A program made the position numbers and the translations under genes. The notes beneath the pieces are model-generated. The model made no database searches and had not been told where the DNA came from. It saw nothing but the letters and a program-made list of their open reading frames with translations. DNA of 15,660 nt from Acidimicrobiia bacterium UBA4744 (GTDB lineage: Bacteria; Actinomycetota; Acidimicrobiia; Spongiisociales; UBA4744). The stretch spans positions 39,491 to 55,150 of the forward strand of contig DHIO01000041.1 of the NCBI GenBank assembly GCA_002403855.1, given 5' to 3'. Positions 1-7,926 of this stretch are shown here, one piece after another. Every line of letters starts with the position of its first letter. The first letter of the stretch is position 1.

Positions 1-3
1 GCG

Positions 4-9
4 TAGATT
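4..9 (+). promoter_or_regulatory. Putative -10 element of the MFS gene (leaderless type)
   Basis: The hexamer TAGATT fits the actinobacterial TAnnnT -10 pattern and ends 7 nt before the GTG start at 17. That spacing would put the transcription start at or next to the start codon, giving a leaderless message. The window begins only 3 nt upstream, so no -35 region can be examined. Two better cases in this window, at dinB and the EamA gene, show nearly the same geometry. Confidence 0.35.
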
Positions 10-16
10 CGGCGGG

Positions 17-1279
17 GTGAGCGACGATGTCCGTTCGAACCGACGTCCGCTGACGGCACTATTCGTTGCCAATGCTGTGTCGATGACCGGCAACGTCATG
101 GCGATGGTTGCCATCCCCTGGTTTGTGCTGGTAAGCACCGGGAGTCCCTCCAAGACCGGATTGGTGGCCTTCTTCACTTTCCTCCCGGCGGTCCTGGCGG
201 GTTTTCTGGGCGGGACGCTGGTCGACCGGATGGGGTTCCGAGCAATGAGCGTCGTCTCGGATGTCGCCTCCGGGATCACCATGGCGTTGATCCCCCTGTT
301 GCATGCCGTGGGGGGAATCGAATTGTGGCAACTGATCGTGCTGGTGTTCCTGGGGGCTCTGCTGGACGGACCCGGAACGACGGCCCGCAGTTCCCTGCTG
401 CCCGATCTGGCCGAGGCTGCGTCCATGGAGCTGGAGAGGGCCACCTCAATCAACTCGGGGATCCAGCGAGGCTCGACCATGGCCGGAGCGCCGCTGGCAG
501 GTGTGCTCATTGCCGTATTCAACCCTCCGACGGTGTTGTGGATCAACGCCGCAACCTTTGGGATCTCGGCACTGCTGGTGGCACTGTTCGTCCAACGTCC
601 CGAAAGAGTTCCCCAGGAACGCGAGAGCTACCTGACGGAACTGACCGTCGGGTTGCGGTTCCTGTCGCGTGATCGATTGGTGAGAGTGATCGTGATCATC
701 GTGATGGTCACCAACTTCCTCGACGGCCCGGTGTTCGCCGTCTACATGCCGGTGTACGCCCAGGAGGTGCTCGGCAGCGCCGTCGCCCTCGGTCTCATCC
801 TCGGCACCTTCGGGGGATTCGCTTTGCTCGGCACACTCGTCTTTGGGCTGATCGGTAACCGCTTGCCACGCAGGCCGGCCTTCATTGGAGCCTTCATCGC
901 CGTGAGCCTTCCGTTCCTGGTTCTGGCTACCTTGCCACCACTCTGGGTCGCCCTCCTGGCGGTAGCGGTAGCCGGATTGGCGGCCGGGCCCATCAACCCG
1001 CTCATTTCGACTGTTGCCTTCGAGCGGATCCCCTTCGAGATGCGCGGGAGAGTGGTGGGCGCGATGACCGCCGGTGCATTCGTAGCCATGCCGGCCGGAA
1101 TGCTGCTGGGGGGCTACCTGGTCGAATGGATGGGACTGGGAACCACCCTCCTGACCGTCGGGGCATGCTACGTCGTCCTGACGACCAGTCTTCTCTTGAA
1201 CCAATCGCTCAAGGTGATGGAAGCCGAACGATCGCATGTCGGTTTCGTCTCCCCAGGGAGTGAGAGATCGACCCCCTAG
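17..1279 (+). CDS. MFS transporter, probable drug/metabolite exporter
   Basis: The 420-residue protein is strongly hydrophobic along its length, with roughly twelve membrane segments, and belongs to the major facilitator superfamily (MFS_1/MFS_3, the macrolide- or enterobactin-exporter-like branch). A conserved loop of the G-x-L-V-D-R-x-G type follows the second membrane segment (GGTLVDRMGFR, about residues 65-75), as expected between TM2 and TM3. A charged central loop near residues 193-205 (QRPERVPQERES) separates the two six-helix halves. It should sit in the cytoplasmic membrane and export a small molecule by proton antiport; the substrate cannot be read from sequence. The GTG at 17 is chosen because it opens directly onto the first transmembrane region. 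The ruined aldo/keto reductase starts about 10 bp after its stop, so the two were probably co-transcribed once. Confidence 0.9.
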   Translation: MSDDVRSNRRPLTALFVANAVSMTGNVMAMVAIPWFVLVSTGSPSKTGLVAFFTFLPAVLAGFLGGTLVDRMGFRAMSVVSDVASGITMALIPLLHAVGGIELWQLIVLVFLGALLDGPGTTARSSLLPDLAEAASMELERATSINSGIQRGSTMAGAPLAGVLIAVFNPPTVLWINAATFGISALLVALFVQRPERVPQERESYLTELTVGLRFLSRDRLVRVIVIIVMVTNFLDGPVFAVYMPVYAQEVLGSAVALGLILGTFGGFALLGTLVFGLIGNRLPRRPAFIGAFIAVSLPFLVLATLPPLWVALLAVAVAGLAAGPINPLISTVAFERIPFEMRGRVVGAMTAGAFVAMPAGMLLGGYLVEWMGLGTTLLTVGACYVVLTTSLLLNQSLKVMEAERSHVGFVSPGSERSTP

Positions 1280-1288
1280 CGCCGGGAG

Positions 1289-2032
1289 GTGCGCACACAA
1301 CTCCTTGGCGGCACGGGGCTCGAGGTGACCCACCCTGGGCCTTGGCCTGGCCGCTCTCAGCCGGCCCGGGTATCTCAACCTCGGTCACGGTGAGTTCGAT
1401 TTGGGGGTATCGGTACACTGCCGGATCGCGGATCGACGCCGAAACCCACGAGGTCAAGGACCTCGGCGTCGACCATCTGGAAACGCAATATCGCCAAACC
1501 ACCGATCTCCTCGGTCCGTACCTCAAGCTCTATCAGATTCATTCCGCAACGCTGCCGGTGCTCGACGACCAGAGCGTTCTCGCACGGCTTGCGGAGATAC
1601 GCGGAACAGGGATCGCGATCGGGTTGAGGATCAGCGGACCACAGCAAGCCGCAACGATCCGCCGGGCCGTTGAGATCGATGTCGCTGGTGAGCGCCTCTT
1701 CTGGTGCAAGCGACCTGGAACGTCCTCAAGCCTTCAGCAGGCCCGGCACTCAGCGAAGCGCATGAGGCAGGACTCGGCGTGATCGTGAAAGAACCACTGG
1801 CCAACGGTCGACTCACCGACGGGACCCCGACGTCGCCGAACGACTCCGATAAGCCCTCCCTGGACTGCCGCCCGACGCAGCCCTGGGCCGGTGTCGTTTT
1901 GAGCAGAGCGGCTACCGTCGATCAGCTGGCATCCAACCTGCGGCCCTCGAAGTTGACCCAGGCGAGCTACCCACTCTGGCCGAGGATCCTGAGCGATACC
2001 GGCTCCGAAGGAGAGGCCTCAGCTGGACGTAG
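1289..2032 (+). pseudogene. Decayed aldo/keto reductase (multiple frameshifts, internal deletion)
   Basis: Reading across frames recovers a recognisable actinobacterial aldo/keto reductase in order. The N-terminus (RTQLLGGTGLEVTH) runs from GTG 1289 to about 1333. After a one-base shift comes LGLGLAALSRPGYLNLGHG (1335-1391). The next frame gives SIWGYRYTAG, then LYQIHSA, and reaches ERLF near 1700. A further shift gives VQATWNVL, then EAGLGVIVKE (from 1704). DPDVAERLR (1823-1849) lies in another frame and runs into a TAA. QPWAGVVLS, then DQLASNLR, follow. The natural C-terminus EVDPGELPTLAEDPERY is at 1949 onward, with stop TAG 2030-2032. About 50 residues between LGHG and SIWGYRY are missing, and with them the expected catalytic Asp and Tyr. 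An Ile stands where the family would have the catalytic Lys before the WGY motif, by my recollection. The flanking genes are intact, so true decay is likelier than poor sequence. The family assignment rests on remembered motifs. Confidence 0.82.
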
Positions 2033-2123
2033 CTGCCGAAACTACTTCCACTGTGCCCGCCCGCCGATCCGTATTTACGAAGTGCCGGTAGGTTGGCACA
2101 ACCGAGAAGAGGTAGGAGCAACC

Positions 2124-2903
2124 ATGCAGACCGAAATCAGTCGACGGGGCTTCCTGTACGACCTCGGCAAGGGAACGCTCGCCCTGGCGGTTCTCGGTCT
2201 GGCCGCCTGCACCGAGGCCGGCGACTCGTCGGGCAGCGGTTCGACGAGCGCTGAACCGGAAGCGACGACGACACCTCGACCCCAGACCGGTCGGTCGAAC
2301 CCGCCGAGCAACGCCGGGTCGGCCTGGGAAAGGGTCAACTTCGGCTTTGTTTCGGCCTACATCGTGGTTCGTGACGGCGAGGCGGCGGTTGTCGACACCG
2401 GAGTGGAGGACGGTGAGGCGGCCATTGAAGCCGGCCTAACCTCACTCGGCGTCGATTGGACTGCAGTCGGCCATGTGATCATCACTCACCGTCACGGAGA
2501 CCATCAAGGGAGCCTCCCGGCCGTCTTGGGGTTGGCCGCCGATGCAACCGGATACGCCGGGGCCGGTGATCTGGCGGCCATCACCTCACCCCGGCCGCTG
2601 GTATCCGTCGGAGACGGTGACACGGTGTTCGATCTCGAGATCATCGAGACTCCCGGTCATACTCCGGGGCACATCTGTGTGCTCTCGGCGGACGCCGGCC
2701 TGCTCATTGCCGGAGACGCACTGAACGGTGATGGCGCAGGAGTGATCGGTGCCAATCCTCAATTCACGAGCGACATGGCCGTCGCCAACCTCTCCGTCAA
2801 GAAACTGGCGGGCTATCAGTTCGACACAGTGGTGTTCGGGCACGGCGAACCAGTGGAGGGCGGCGCTTCAGCCCTGGTAGCCGAACTCGCCGCGTCCCTC
2901 TGA
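2124..2903 (+). CDS. Tat-type lipoprotein with metallo-beta-lactamase fold
   Basis: This 259-residue protein starts with SRRGFL (residues 6-11), a twin-arginine motif. A hydrophobic stretch and a lipobox (LAAC, Cys29) follow, then a low-complexity Ser/Thr/Pro-rich linker to about residue 65. The rest is a metallo-beta-lactamase domain with a full binuclear metal set: H122, H124, D126 and H127 in HRHGDH, H179 in PGHTPGH, D198 in AGDA, and H240 in FGHG. It should be exported folded, anchored to the outer face of the membrane, and act as a hydrolase. Glyoxalase-II-like, lactonase-like and generic esterase roles are all possible. The ATG at 2124 is chosen because AGGTAGGAG lies just upstream and it opens onto the signal peptide; the same frame stays open further upstream only because it runs through the pseudogene. 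Its 3' end overlaps the convergent MDR gene by 36 bp. Confidence 0.88.
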   Translation: MQTEISRRGFLYDLGKGTLALAVLGLAACTEAGDSSGSGSTSAEPEATTTPRPQTGRSNPPSNAGSAWERVNFGFVSAYIVVRDGEAAVVDTGVEDGEAAIEAGLTSLGVDWTAVGHVIITHRHGDHQGSLPAVLGLAADATGYAGAGDLAAITSPRPLVSVGDGDTVFDLEIIETPGHTPGHICVLSADAGLLIAGDALNGDGAGVIGANPQFTSDMAVANLSVKKLAGYQFDTVVFGHGEPVEGGASALVAELAASL

Positions 2904-3878
2904 GTTCTCCGCGGGGATAAGAAGGACCTTCCCCATCGTAGAGCGAGATTCGAGGGCGCGGTGAGCGGCCGCGGCTTCTTCCAGAGGAAAGCGGGCTCCG
3001 ATCCGCACCTGCAACCGGCCCTCCATCATCCACTCAAAGAGGTCGCCGACCCGGCTCTCCAGCTCGACCCGGGTCTCGATGTAGTCCTTCAGCGCGGGAC
3101 GGGTGAGAAAAAGGCTCCCTTCCTGAGTGAGCTGAAGCGGAGCGATCTGCGGAACCGGTCCGCTGGCATTCCCGAAGGTGACCATCAGCCCCCGCCGGCG
3201 TAGCACTTCCAGCCCTCCTGCAAAGGTGTCAGCCCCCACCCCGTCGTAGACGACGTCGATGGAATGGCGACCTGTCAGAGCCTCCACCGCTTCGACGAAG
3301 TCGACTTTCGTGTAATCGATGACATGGTCGGCCCCGGCCTCGGCAGCCATGAGCACCTTTTCCTCTCCGCCTGCAGTGGCCACTACCTCGGCGCCGGCCA
3401 GTTTGGCGATTTGGATGAGAAGCTGACCGACGCCTCCTGCTCCGGCGTGGATCAAGCACCGGTGACCGGGGCCAAGGGGAAACGTATCGGTGGCCAGATA
3501 ATGGGCGGTGATGCCCTGCAGCATCACCGCCGCGGCCGACTCGAGGTCGATCGCATCAGGCACCCGCACCGCCCGTTCGACCGGGATCGCCACCCGGTCC
3601 GCGTACGAGGAAGGAACGTCGGACCAGGCGATCCGGTCCCCGACCCGCCAGCCTTTGACTCCGGCTCCCAGTAGCTCGACAGTGCCGGCCCCCTCCAGGC
3701 CGGGGATGAAGGGCGTTTCGAGTGGGTACAGACCGCTGCGGTGATAGGTGTCGACGAAATTGAGTCCCGCAGCTGCGAGTCTGACGGTCACCTCCTCGGG
3801 TCCCGGCAACGGACTGGGCACCTCGGTCCACTCCAGGACCTCCGCACCCCCGATTTCGCTGACCACAACGGCATACAT
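2868..3878 (-). CDS. Quinone oxidoreductase-like zinc-independent MDR enzyme
   Basis: The 336-residue protein is a medium-chain dehydrogenase/reductase of the NADPH:quinone oxidoreductase (Qor) type. It has a GroES-like N-terminal half with AAGLNFVDTYHRSGLYP (about 36-52) and PGLEGAG (59-65). The Rossmann motif HAGAGGVGQLL (144-154) and an ATAGGEEK loop consistent with NADPH binding follow. Structural-zinc cysteines are absent, as usual for this subfamily. The predicted reaction is NADPH-dependent reduction of quinones or enones in the cytoplasm. The ATG at 3878 is preceded by GGAGAGGAG about 9 nt upstream, which favours it over the in-frame ATG at 3896. The tail after KVLLIP carries about 14 extra residues that read antisense over the end of the lipoprotein gene. 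It is divergent from the SDR gene across about 144 bp. Confidence 0.9.
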   Translation of the reverse strand: MYAVVVSEIGGAEVLEWTEVPSPLPGPEEVTVRLAAAGLNFVDTYHRSGLYPLETPFIPGLEGAGTVELLGAGVKGWRVGDRIAWSDVPSSYADRVAIPVERAVRVPDAIDLESAAAVMLQGITAHYLATDTFPLGPGHRCLIHAGAGGVGQLLIQIAKLAGAEVVATAGGEEKVLMAAEAGADHVIDYTKVDFVEAVEALTGRHSIDVVYDGVGADTFAGGLEVLRRRGLMVTFGNASGPVPQIAPLQLTQEGSLFLTRPALKDYIETRVELESRVGDLFEWMMEGRLQVRIGARFPLEEAAAAHRALESRSTMGKVLLIPAENSEGRGEFGYQG

Positions 3879-4022
3879 CGGCCTGCTCCTCTCCATTCCC
3901 GACACTAGAAGGATGGCAGTCGCAACGCCGGAAGACGCCCAACACCTCATCCGGAGCACTGGACCGCCTCGTATGTAGAACAGGAGAGTCGCCCAATTCG
4001 CCATGGGCGCAGCACATTCGGC

Positions 4023-5465
4023 ATGCGGGTCCTGGTCACCGGAGCAACCGGCTACATCGGAGGTAGGTTGGTGCCTCGACTGCTCGAGGCCGGGCATCAA
4101 GTGCGCTGTCTGGTGCGAGATCCGGACAAACTGGATGAGGATCCTTGGCGCGAACTGGTCTACGTCGTCCCGGGGGACGTCATGGATCCGGAGACCGTGC
4201 AGAAGGCGCTCGAAGGTTGTGATGCCGCCTACTACCTCGTGCACTCCATGGGCGGGGTCGGACACTTCGCTCAACGCGACCGGATAGGCGCCGAGAACTT
4301 CCGGGACGCCTCCGAGCGGGCGGGAACCAAGCGAATCGTGTATCTCGGAGGTATGGGCAGCGGCGACGGCCTGTCCGAACATCTTTCGAGCCGCCACGAG
4401 GTGGGCCGGGTGCTGGCCGGTGGCTCCACTCCCGTGACCGAGCTCCGGGCGGCGGTCATCATCGGATCGGGCTCGGTTTCGTTCGAGATGCTCCGTTATC
4501 TGACCGAAGTCCTGCCCGTCATGGTGACCCCCAGCTGGGTCCGCACCCGCTGTCAACCGATCGCCATTCGCGACGTCCTCGGCATCCTGGTAGACGTGCT
4601 CGACGACCACACCAACGAAGACCACATCTACGAGATCGGTGGTCCCGATGTGCTCGAATACGAGCAAATGATGCGGATCTACGCCGAAGAGGCCGCCCTC
4701 CCCCGCCGGTTGATCATCCCCGTGCCGGTGCTCAGCCCGAGACTGTCTTCCCACTGGGTCGGGCTGGTGACTCCCATCCCCAGCGGTGTTGCCAAGCCGC
4801 TGGTGGACAGCCTGCGCAACGAGGTCGTCGTGCAGGACGATTCCTTCCTGGACCACTATCCGCGGGAGCTGATCCCCTACCGCAGAGCCGTCCGGCTCGC
4901 TATCGACGTTTCGTCTGAACTCAGGGTTCCCACCCGGTGGTCTGATGCAGCGGGTTCGCCCGCCCAGCCCATCGTCTCCGATCCCGACTGGTCGGGCGGG
5001 ACCTTCTTCCGGGACCAACGGATAGTGAGTACCCATGCCTCCCCGAGTGACGTGTTCTGGGCCTTTTCCAGGATCGGCGGAACCAACGGCTACTACGGTT
5101 TCGACTGGGCGTGGCAACTGCGCGGCGTTATCGACAGCCTGGTGGGGGGCGTGGGGCTGCGGCGAGGCCGCCGCCACCCTGAGGAACTCCGCAAGGGAGA
5201 AGCACTGGACTTCTGGCGCGTGGCCGCCGTCGAGCCTGCCCACCGACTCCTTCTCCACGCGGAGATGCGCCTGCCGGGAGATGCCTGGCTGGAGTTTCGG
5301 ACCGAGAAGGAAGACAACTCAACCACTCTCGTGCAGACCGCGTACTTCCGGCCCCGCGGCTTGATGGGCCGCCTGTACTGGACGGTGCTGGTCCCGTTCC
5401 ATGCCGTTATCTTCAGGTCGATGGCGCAGAGACTCGCCGCGGCCGCGGAGGCCCGTCCCACATGA
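4023..5465 (+). CDS. Atypical SDR (NAD(P)-binding) fused to DUF2867 domain
   Basis: The 480-residue protein has two parts. Residues 1 to about 300 form an atypical, NmrA/epimerase-like short-chain dehydrogenase domain. It opens with VTGATGYIGG (5-14), the glycine-rich dinucleotide loop, and continues through the YYLVHSMGG and YLGGMGSG segments typical of this SDR group. Residues about 320-475 match the DUF2867 module found at the C-terminus of many bacterial SDR proteins of this size, with FFRDQRIV, GGTNGYYGFDWAW, RRHPEELRKGEALDFWRV and LEFRTE segments. The substrate is unknown; a membrane-lipid or quinone-related role is sometimes inferred for the family but is not shown here. ATG 4023 begins exactly at the Rossmann strand. 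No Shine-Dalgarno sequence lies at the right distance, and the AGGAGA at 3982 is too far away. It converges on the flavoprotein gene with a 24-bp gap. Confidence 0.88.
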   Translation: MRVLVTGATGYIGGRLVPRLLEAGHQVRCLVRDPDKLDEDPWRELVYVVPGDVMDPETVQKALEGCDAAYYLVHSMGGVGHFAQRDRIGAENFRDASERAGTKRIVYLGGMGSGDGLSEHLSSRHEVGRVLAGGSTPVTELRAAVIIGSGSVSFEMLRYLTEVLPVMVTPSWVRTRCQPIAIRDVLGILVDVLDDHTNEDHIYEIGGPDVLEYEQMMRIYAEEAALPRRLIIPVPVLSPRLSSHWVGLVTPIPSGVAKPLVDSLRNEVVVQDDSFLDHYPRELIPYRRAVRLAIDVSSELRVPTRWSDAAGSPAQPIVSDPDWSGGTFFRDQRIVSTHASPSDVFWAFSRIGGTNGYYGFDWAWQLRGVIDSLVGGVGLRRGRRHPEELRKGEALDFWRVAAVEPAHRLLLHAEMRLPGDAWLEFRTEKEDNSTTLVQTAYFRPRGLMGRLYWTVLVPFHAVIFRSMAQRLAAAAEARPT

Positions 5466-5489
5466 GTATCGCGGCCGGTTAGGAGGTTC

Positions 5490-6737
5490 TCAGGTCAGTG
5501 CGGCGGCCACCGCCTCACCGGTCCTCCGCCCCGAGAAGAGCGCTCCCTGAATCGAGCCGGTGTCCCGGTGGTCCCCACACACCCAGAGTCGATCCGCGAG
5601 GCGCACCTTCTCCTTCGGGTGGAAGGGTGGAGACTGATCAGGCTGCCCGTGGTCGATGTGGTAGGTACGCAGGTGCTCCCAGCTCTCGACCTGCGCCCCG
5701 AACCATCCGGCCAGCTGAGCACGAACCATTGCTTCGAAGTCGACCGGCTGCCGGCCGGGGCAGGCCGCCGCAATCAACGTCCGGCCGGCCGGAGCGTACG
5801 TAGGCGTCAAGGTGCTCATCACAGCCAGATTCGCCACCGGACCCGTATGCCCGCCGTCGAGCACCACCACCGGCTCGCCGATGGGGTCGGATGGGGCCGA
5901 GAAGTACGCGCACGACACCGAGCGCGAGCCAACCGGTGCGATGTCGACGAGCCGGGCCGCGACCGGCCCCTCCGTCGCGACAATCACCATATCCGCCTCC
6001 ACCCGCGCCCCGCCGGCCACTCTCACCTCGCCGGGAGCAACGGCCGCGACTTCGGTGTTCAGTTGAACGGCTCCAGCCGGCAGCCGCGAGGCAAGCTGCT
6101 GCGGGATTGCTCCCATCCCGGCGGCGGGAACTGCCGACTCACCGATAGTGAGTGACCGGAAGATCGTGTCGAACATGCGACGCGACGTACCCAAGGCGGG
6201 ATCAAGTTGTATGCCGGCGAAGAGGGGACCGAGAAACCTGTCCACAAACCGGGCGCTGAAACCGAGGTCCCGGAGGTACCGACCGGTCGGGATGTCGGGG
6301 CCGCGCAACAGCTCGCGGGGATCGGCTCGCTTGAGACGAGTGCGGAGGCCCAGCAGCCGGAGCTTGTCGACCGGTGAGCCAATCGGGCTCCGTACCGTGT
6401 CGAGCAGGGTGGAAGGTTCACGAAAGGGATCACCGACCCGATAACCGCGCTCGCCGAGCCACACCAGCGCCCCGGGGGCAAAGGGCTGCAGATCGAGGGC
6501 GGACAGATCGAACTGGCGATGCACCTCCGGATAAGCGGTGAGCAGCACCTGAAAGCCCCGATCGAGTCGGAAGCCGTCGATCTCGTCGGTCCGGACCCGC
6601 CCGCCGACCCCGTCCGACTTCTCGAGTATCAGCACCTCCCGCCCCGACTCGTGGAGCGTGGTGGCTGCGGCGAGACCGGCCAGGCCGGCCCCGACCACCA
6701 CGGCCTCAACACGCTCCGGCACGTTCGAATCGTTCAC
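5490..6737 (-). CDS. FAD-dependent amine-oxidase/protoporphyrinogen-oxidase-like flavoprotein
   Basis: The 415-residue protein starts with an ADP-binding beta-alpha-beta fold, VVVGAGLAGLAAA (13-25). An acidic residue at the end of beta-2 follows (E39), and then the second FAD motif GGRVRT (45-50), which are signatures of the amine oxidase/phytoene desaturase/HemG superfamily. The C-terminus carries the expected late FAD-contact region (LADRLWVCGDHRDTGSIQGA, then SGRRTGEAVA). Such proteins oxidise amines, polyenes or porphyrinogens; none of those substrates can be singled out. The GTG at 6737 is taken as start because it immediately precedes the Rossmann strand and has GAGG about 8 nt upstream; longer in-frame starts add only low-complexity arginine-rich sequence. 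The gene converges on the SDR-DUF2867 gene. In other bacteria flavoproteins like this often sit near similar SDRs, so a joint task is possible. Confidence 0.87.
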   Translation of the reverse strand: MNDSNVPERVEAVVVGAGLAGLAAATTLHESGREVLILEKSDGVGGRVRTDEIDGFRLDRGFQVLLTAYPEVHRQFDLSALDLQPFAPGALVWLGERGYRVGDPFREPSTLLDTVRSPIGSPVDKLRLLGLRTRLKRADPRELLRGPDIPTGRYLRDLGFSARFVDRFLGPLFAGIQLDPALGTSRRMFDTIFRSLTIGESAVPAAGMGAIPQQLASRLPAGAVQLNTEVAAVAPGEVRVAGGARVEADMVIVATEGPVAARLVDIAPVGSRSVSCAYFSAPSDPIGEPVVVLDGGHTGPVANLAVMSTLTPTYAPAGRTLIAAACPGRQPVDFEAMVRAQLAGWFGAQVESWEHLRTYHIDHGQPDQSPPFHPKEKVRLADRLWVCGDHRDTGSIQGALFSGRRTGEAVAAALT

Positions 6738-6900
6738 TCGCTCATCCTCGCACACCCTCGGGGTCGAGGCCGCCAGATGGGGCGACAGGGAGCAGGACAC
6801 ATGGCCGTGGCCATCAGAACCGAGGCTCTCTCGCATTCCCCCTCTTCCGGTTCGGGGAGGGGAGCGCGACAATCACGCCAGACCCGGGGAAGGAGCCGGC

Positions 6901-7926
6901 ATGGATGAGGCCAAGAACCACCGAATTCTTGTGGCCAAGCGCGGGGGACCCCACGTCCTGGAAGTCGTGGCGGAGGATGTGCCCGAGCCCGGGCCGGGTG
7001 AGGTTCGGGTCAAGACCCTGGCCGCCGGGGTCTCAAGCTACGACGTCATGCTCCGCCGGCACTGGTTCCCGGGAGTGAAGCTACCGTACACACCGGGCGA
7101 GGACGTCGTCGGGTTGGTGGACAAGCTGGGTGACGGCGTATCGAACCTGGAGATCGGACAGCGGGTCTCCGTCTGGACGTTTGGTGAGGCAGGTGGGTAC
7201 ACGGAGTTCATCTGCACGCCTGCCGACTGGGCGGTTCCTGTTCCTCCGGGCCTCGATTCTTCCGAAGCGGTTGCTTTGGTGGTCAACTATCTGACGGCGA
7301 GCCTGGCGATGCACCAGATGGCTGGTGTACAGAGCGGAGAACGCATAGTCGCTCACGGTGCGGCCGGAGGAGTTGGCAGCGCCCTGGTTCAACTGGGCAC
7401 ACTGGCCGGTTTGGAGGTCTACGGCACCGCCTCGGCACACAACCACGAGTTGGTCGAGTCTCTCGGTGCCACGCCGATTGACTACCGCAACCAGGACTTC
7501 GTTGCCCGTATCCACCAACTGACCGGTGACGGCGTCGATGTTGTCTTCGATGTCATCGGGGGCGGCCGGCAGCTCTGGCGTTCCTACCGGGCACTGCGCA
7601 AAGGTGGACGGCTGATAATGCTCGGCATGGCCGGCGCCATAAGGGGCGGTATCAAGATCATTCCGCCCAGCATGCTGGTGGTTGGTCTGGTCAAGATCCT
7701 GCCGAACGGCAAGACGGCGCCGCTGGGACCGGGAATGGAGACCTACCCCAAGGAACATATGGATTGGTATAGAGACTCCCTTGCCGAGTTCTTCGAACTG
7801 GCCACAACCGACAGAATGAGACCGGTGATTGCCGAACGCTTCCCACTGCTCGAGGCCTCCCGTGCCCACGAGTTCATCGAACGCGGCAGATACGCCGGCA
7901 AGGTGGTCTTGACCGCCGATGCCTGA
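6901..7926 (+). CDS. VAT-1-like medium-chain dehydrogenase/reductase
   Basis: The 341-residue enzyme is a second MDR-superfamily oxidoreductase, distinct from the one at 2868-3878. The GroES-like part contains AAGVSSYDVMLR (41-52) and PYTPGEDVVG (62-71). The coenzyme domain has AHGAAGGVGSALVQLG (151-166), the NADPH-type glycine motif. The C-terminal pattern (RYAGKVVL) is standard. The length and the GGGRQLWRSYRALRKGGRL segment are closest, by recollection, to the synaptic vesicle VAT-1/zinc-independent quinone reductase branch. It should reduce quinones or conjugated carbonyls with NADPH in the cytoplasm. ATG 6901 has a good AAGGAG upstream and starts right at the domain. The upstream extension to 6658 overlaps the divergent flavoprotein gene and is not protein-like. 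It appears monocistronic. Confidence 0.9.
   Translation: MDEAKNHRILVAKRGGPHVLEVVAEDVPEPGPGEVRVKTLAAGVSSYDVMLRRHWFPGVKLPYTPGEDVVGLVDKLGDGVSNLEIGQRVSVWTFGEAGGYTEFICTPADWAVPVPPGLDSSEAVALVVNYLTASLAMHQMAGVQSGERIVAHGAAGGVGSALVQLGTLAGLEVYGTASAHNHELVESLGATPIDYRNQDFVARIHQLTGDGVDVVFDVIGGGRQLWRSYRALRKGGRLIMLGMAGAIRGGIKIIPPSMLVVGLVKILPNGKTAPLGPGMETYPKEHMDWYRDSLAEFFELATTDRMRPVIAERFPLLEASRAHEFIERGRYAGKVVLTADA

Noticed and set aside
446..1378. Long minus-strand open frame opposite the MFS gene
   Set aside because: It is an antisense shadow of the transporter. Its composition is rich in Gln, Asp, Arg and His with no domain-like pattern.
3901..4022. TATGTA near 3972 with AGGAGA near 3982 as promoter and ribosome site of the SDR gene
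   Set aside because: The hexamer does not end in T, no -35 is seen, and the AGGAGA is about 35 nt from the start codon, too far to act on it.
3879..5258. Upstream extension of the quinone oxidoreductase frame to almost 800 codons
   Set aside because: The extra 460 codons run antisense through the SDR gene and look like random translation. A strong ribosome binding site and family start point set the start at 3878.
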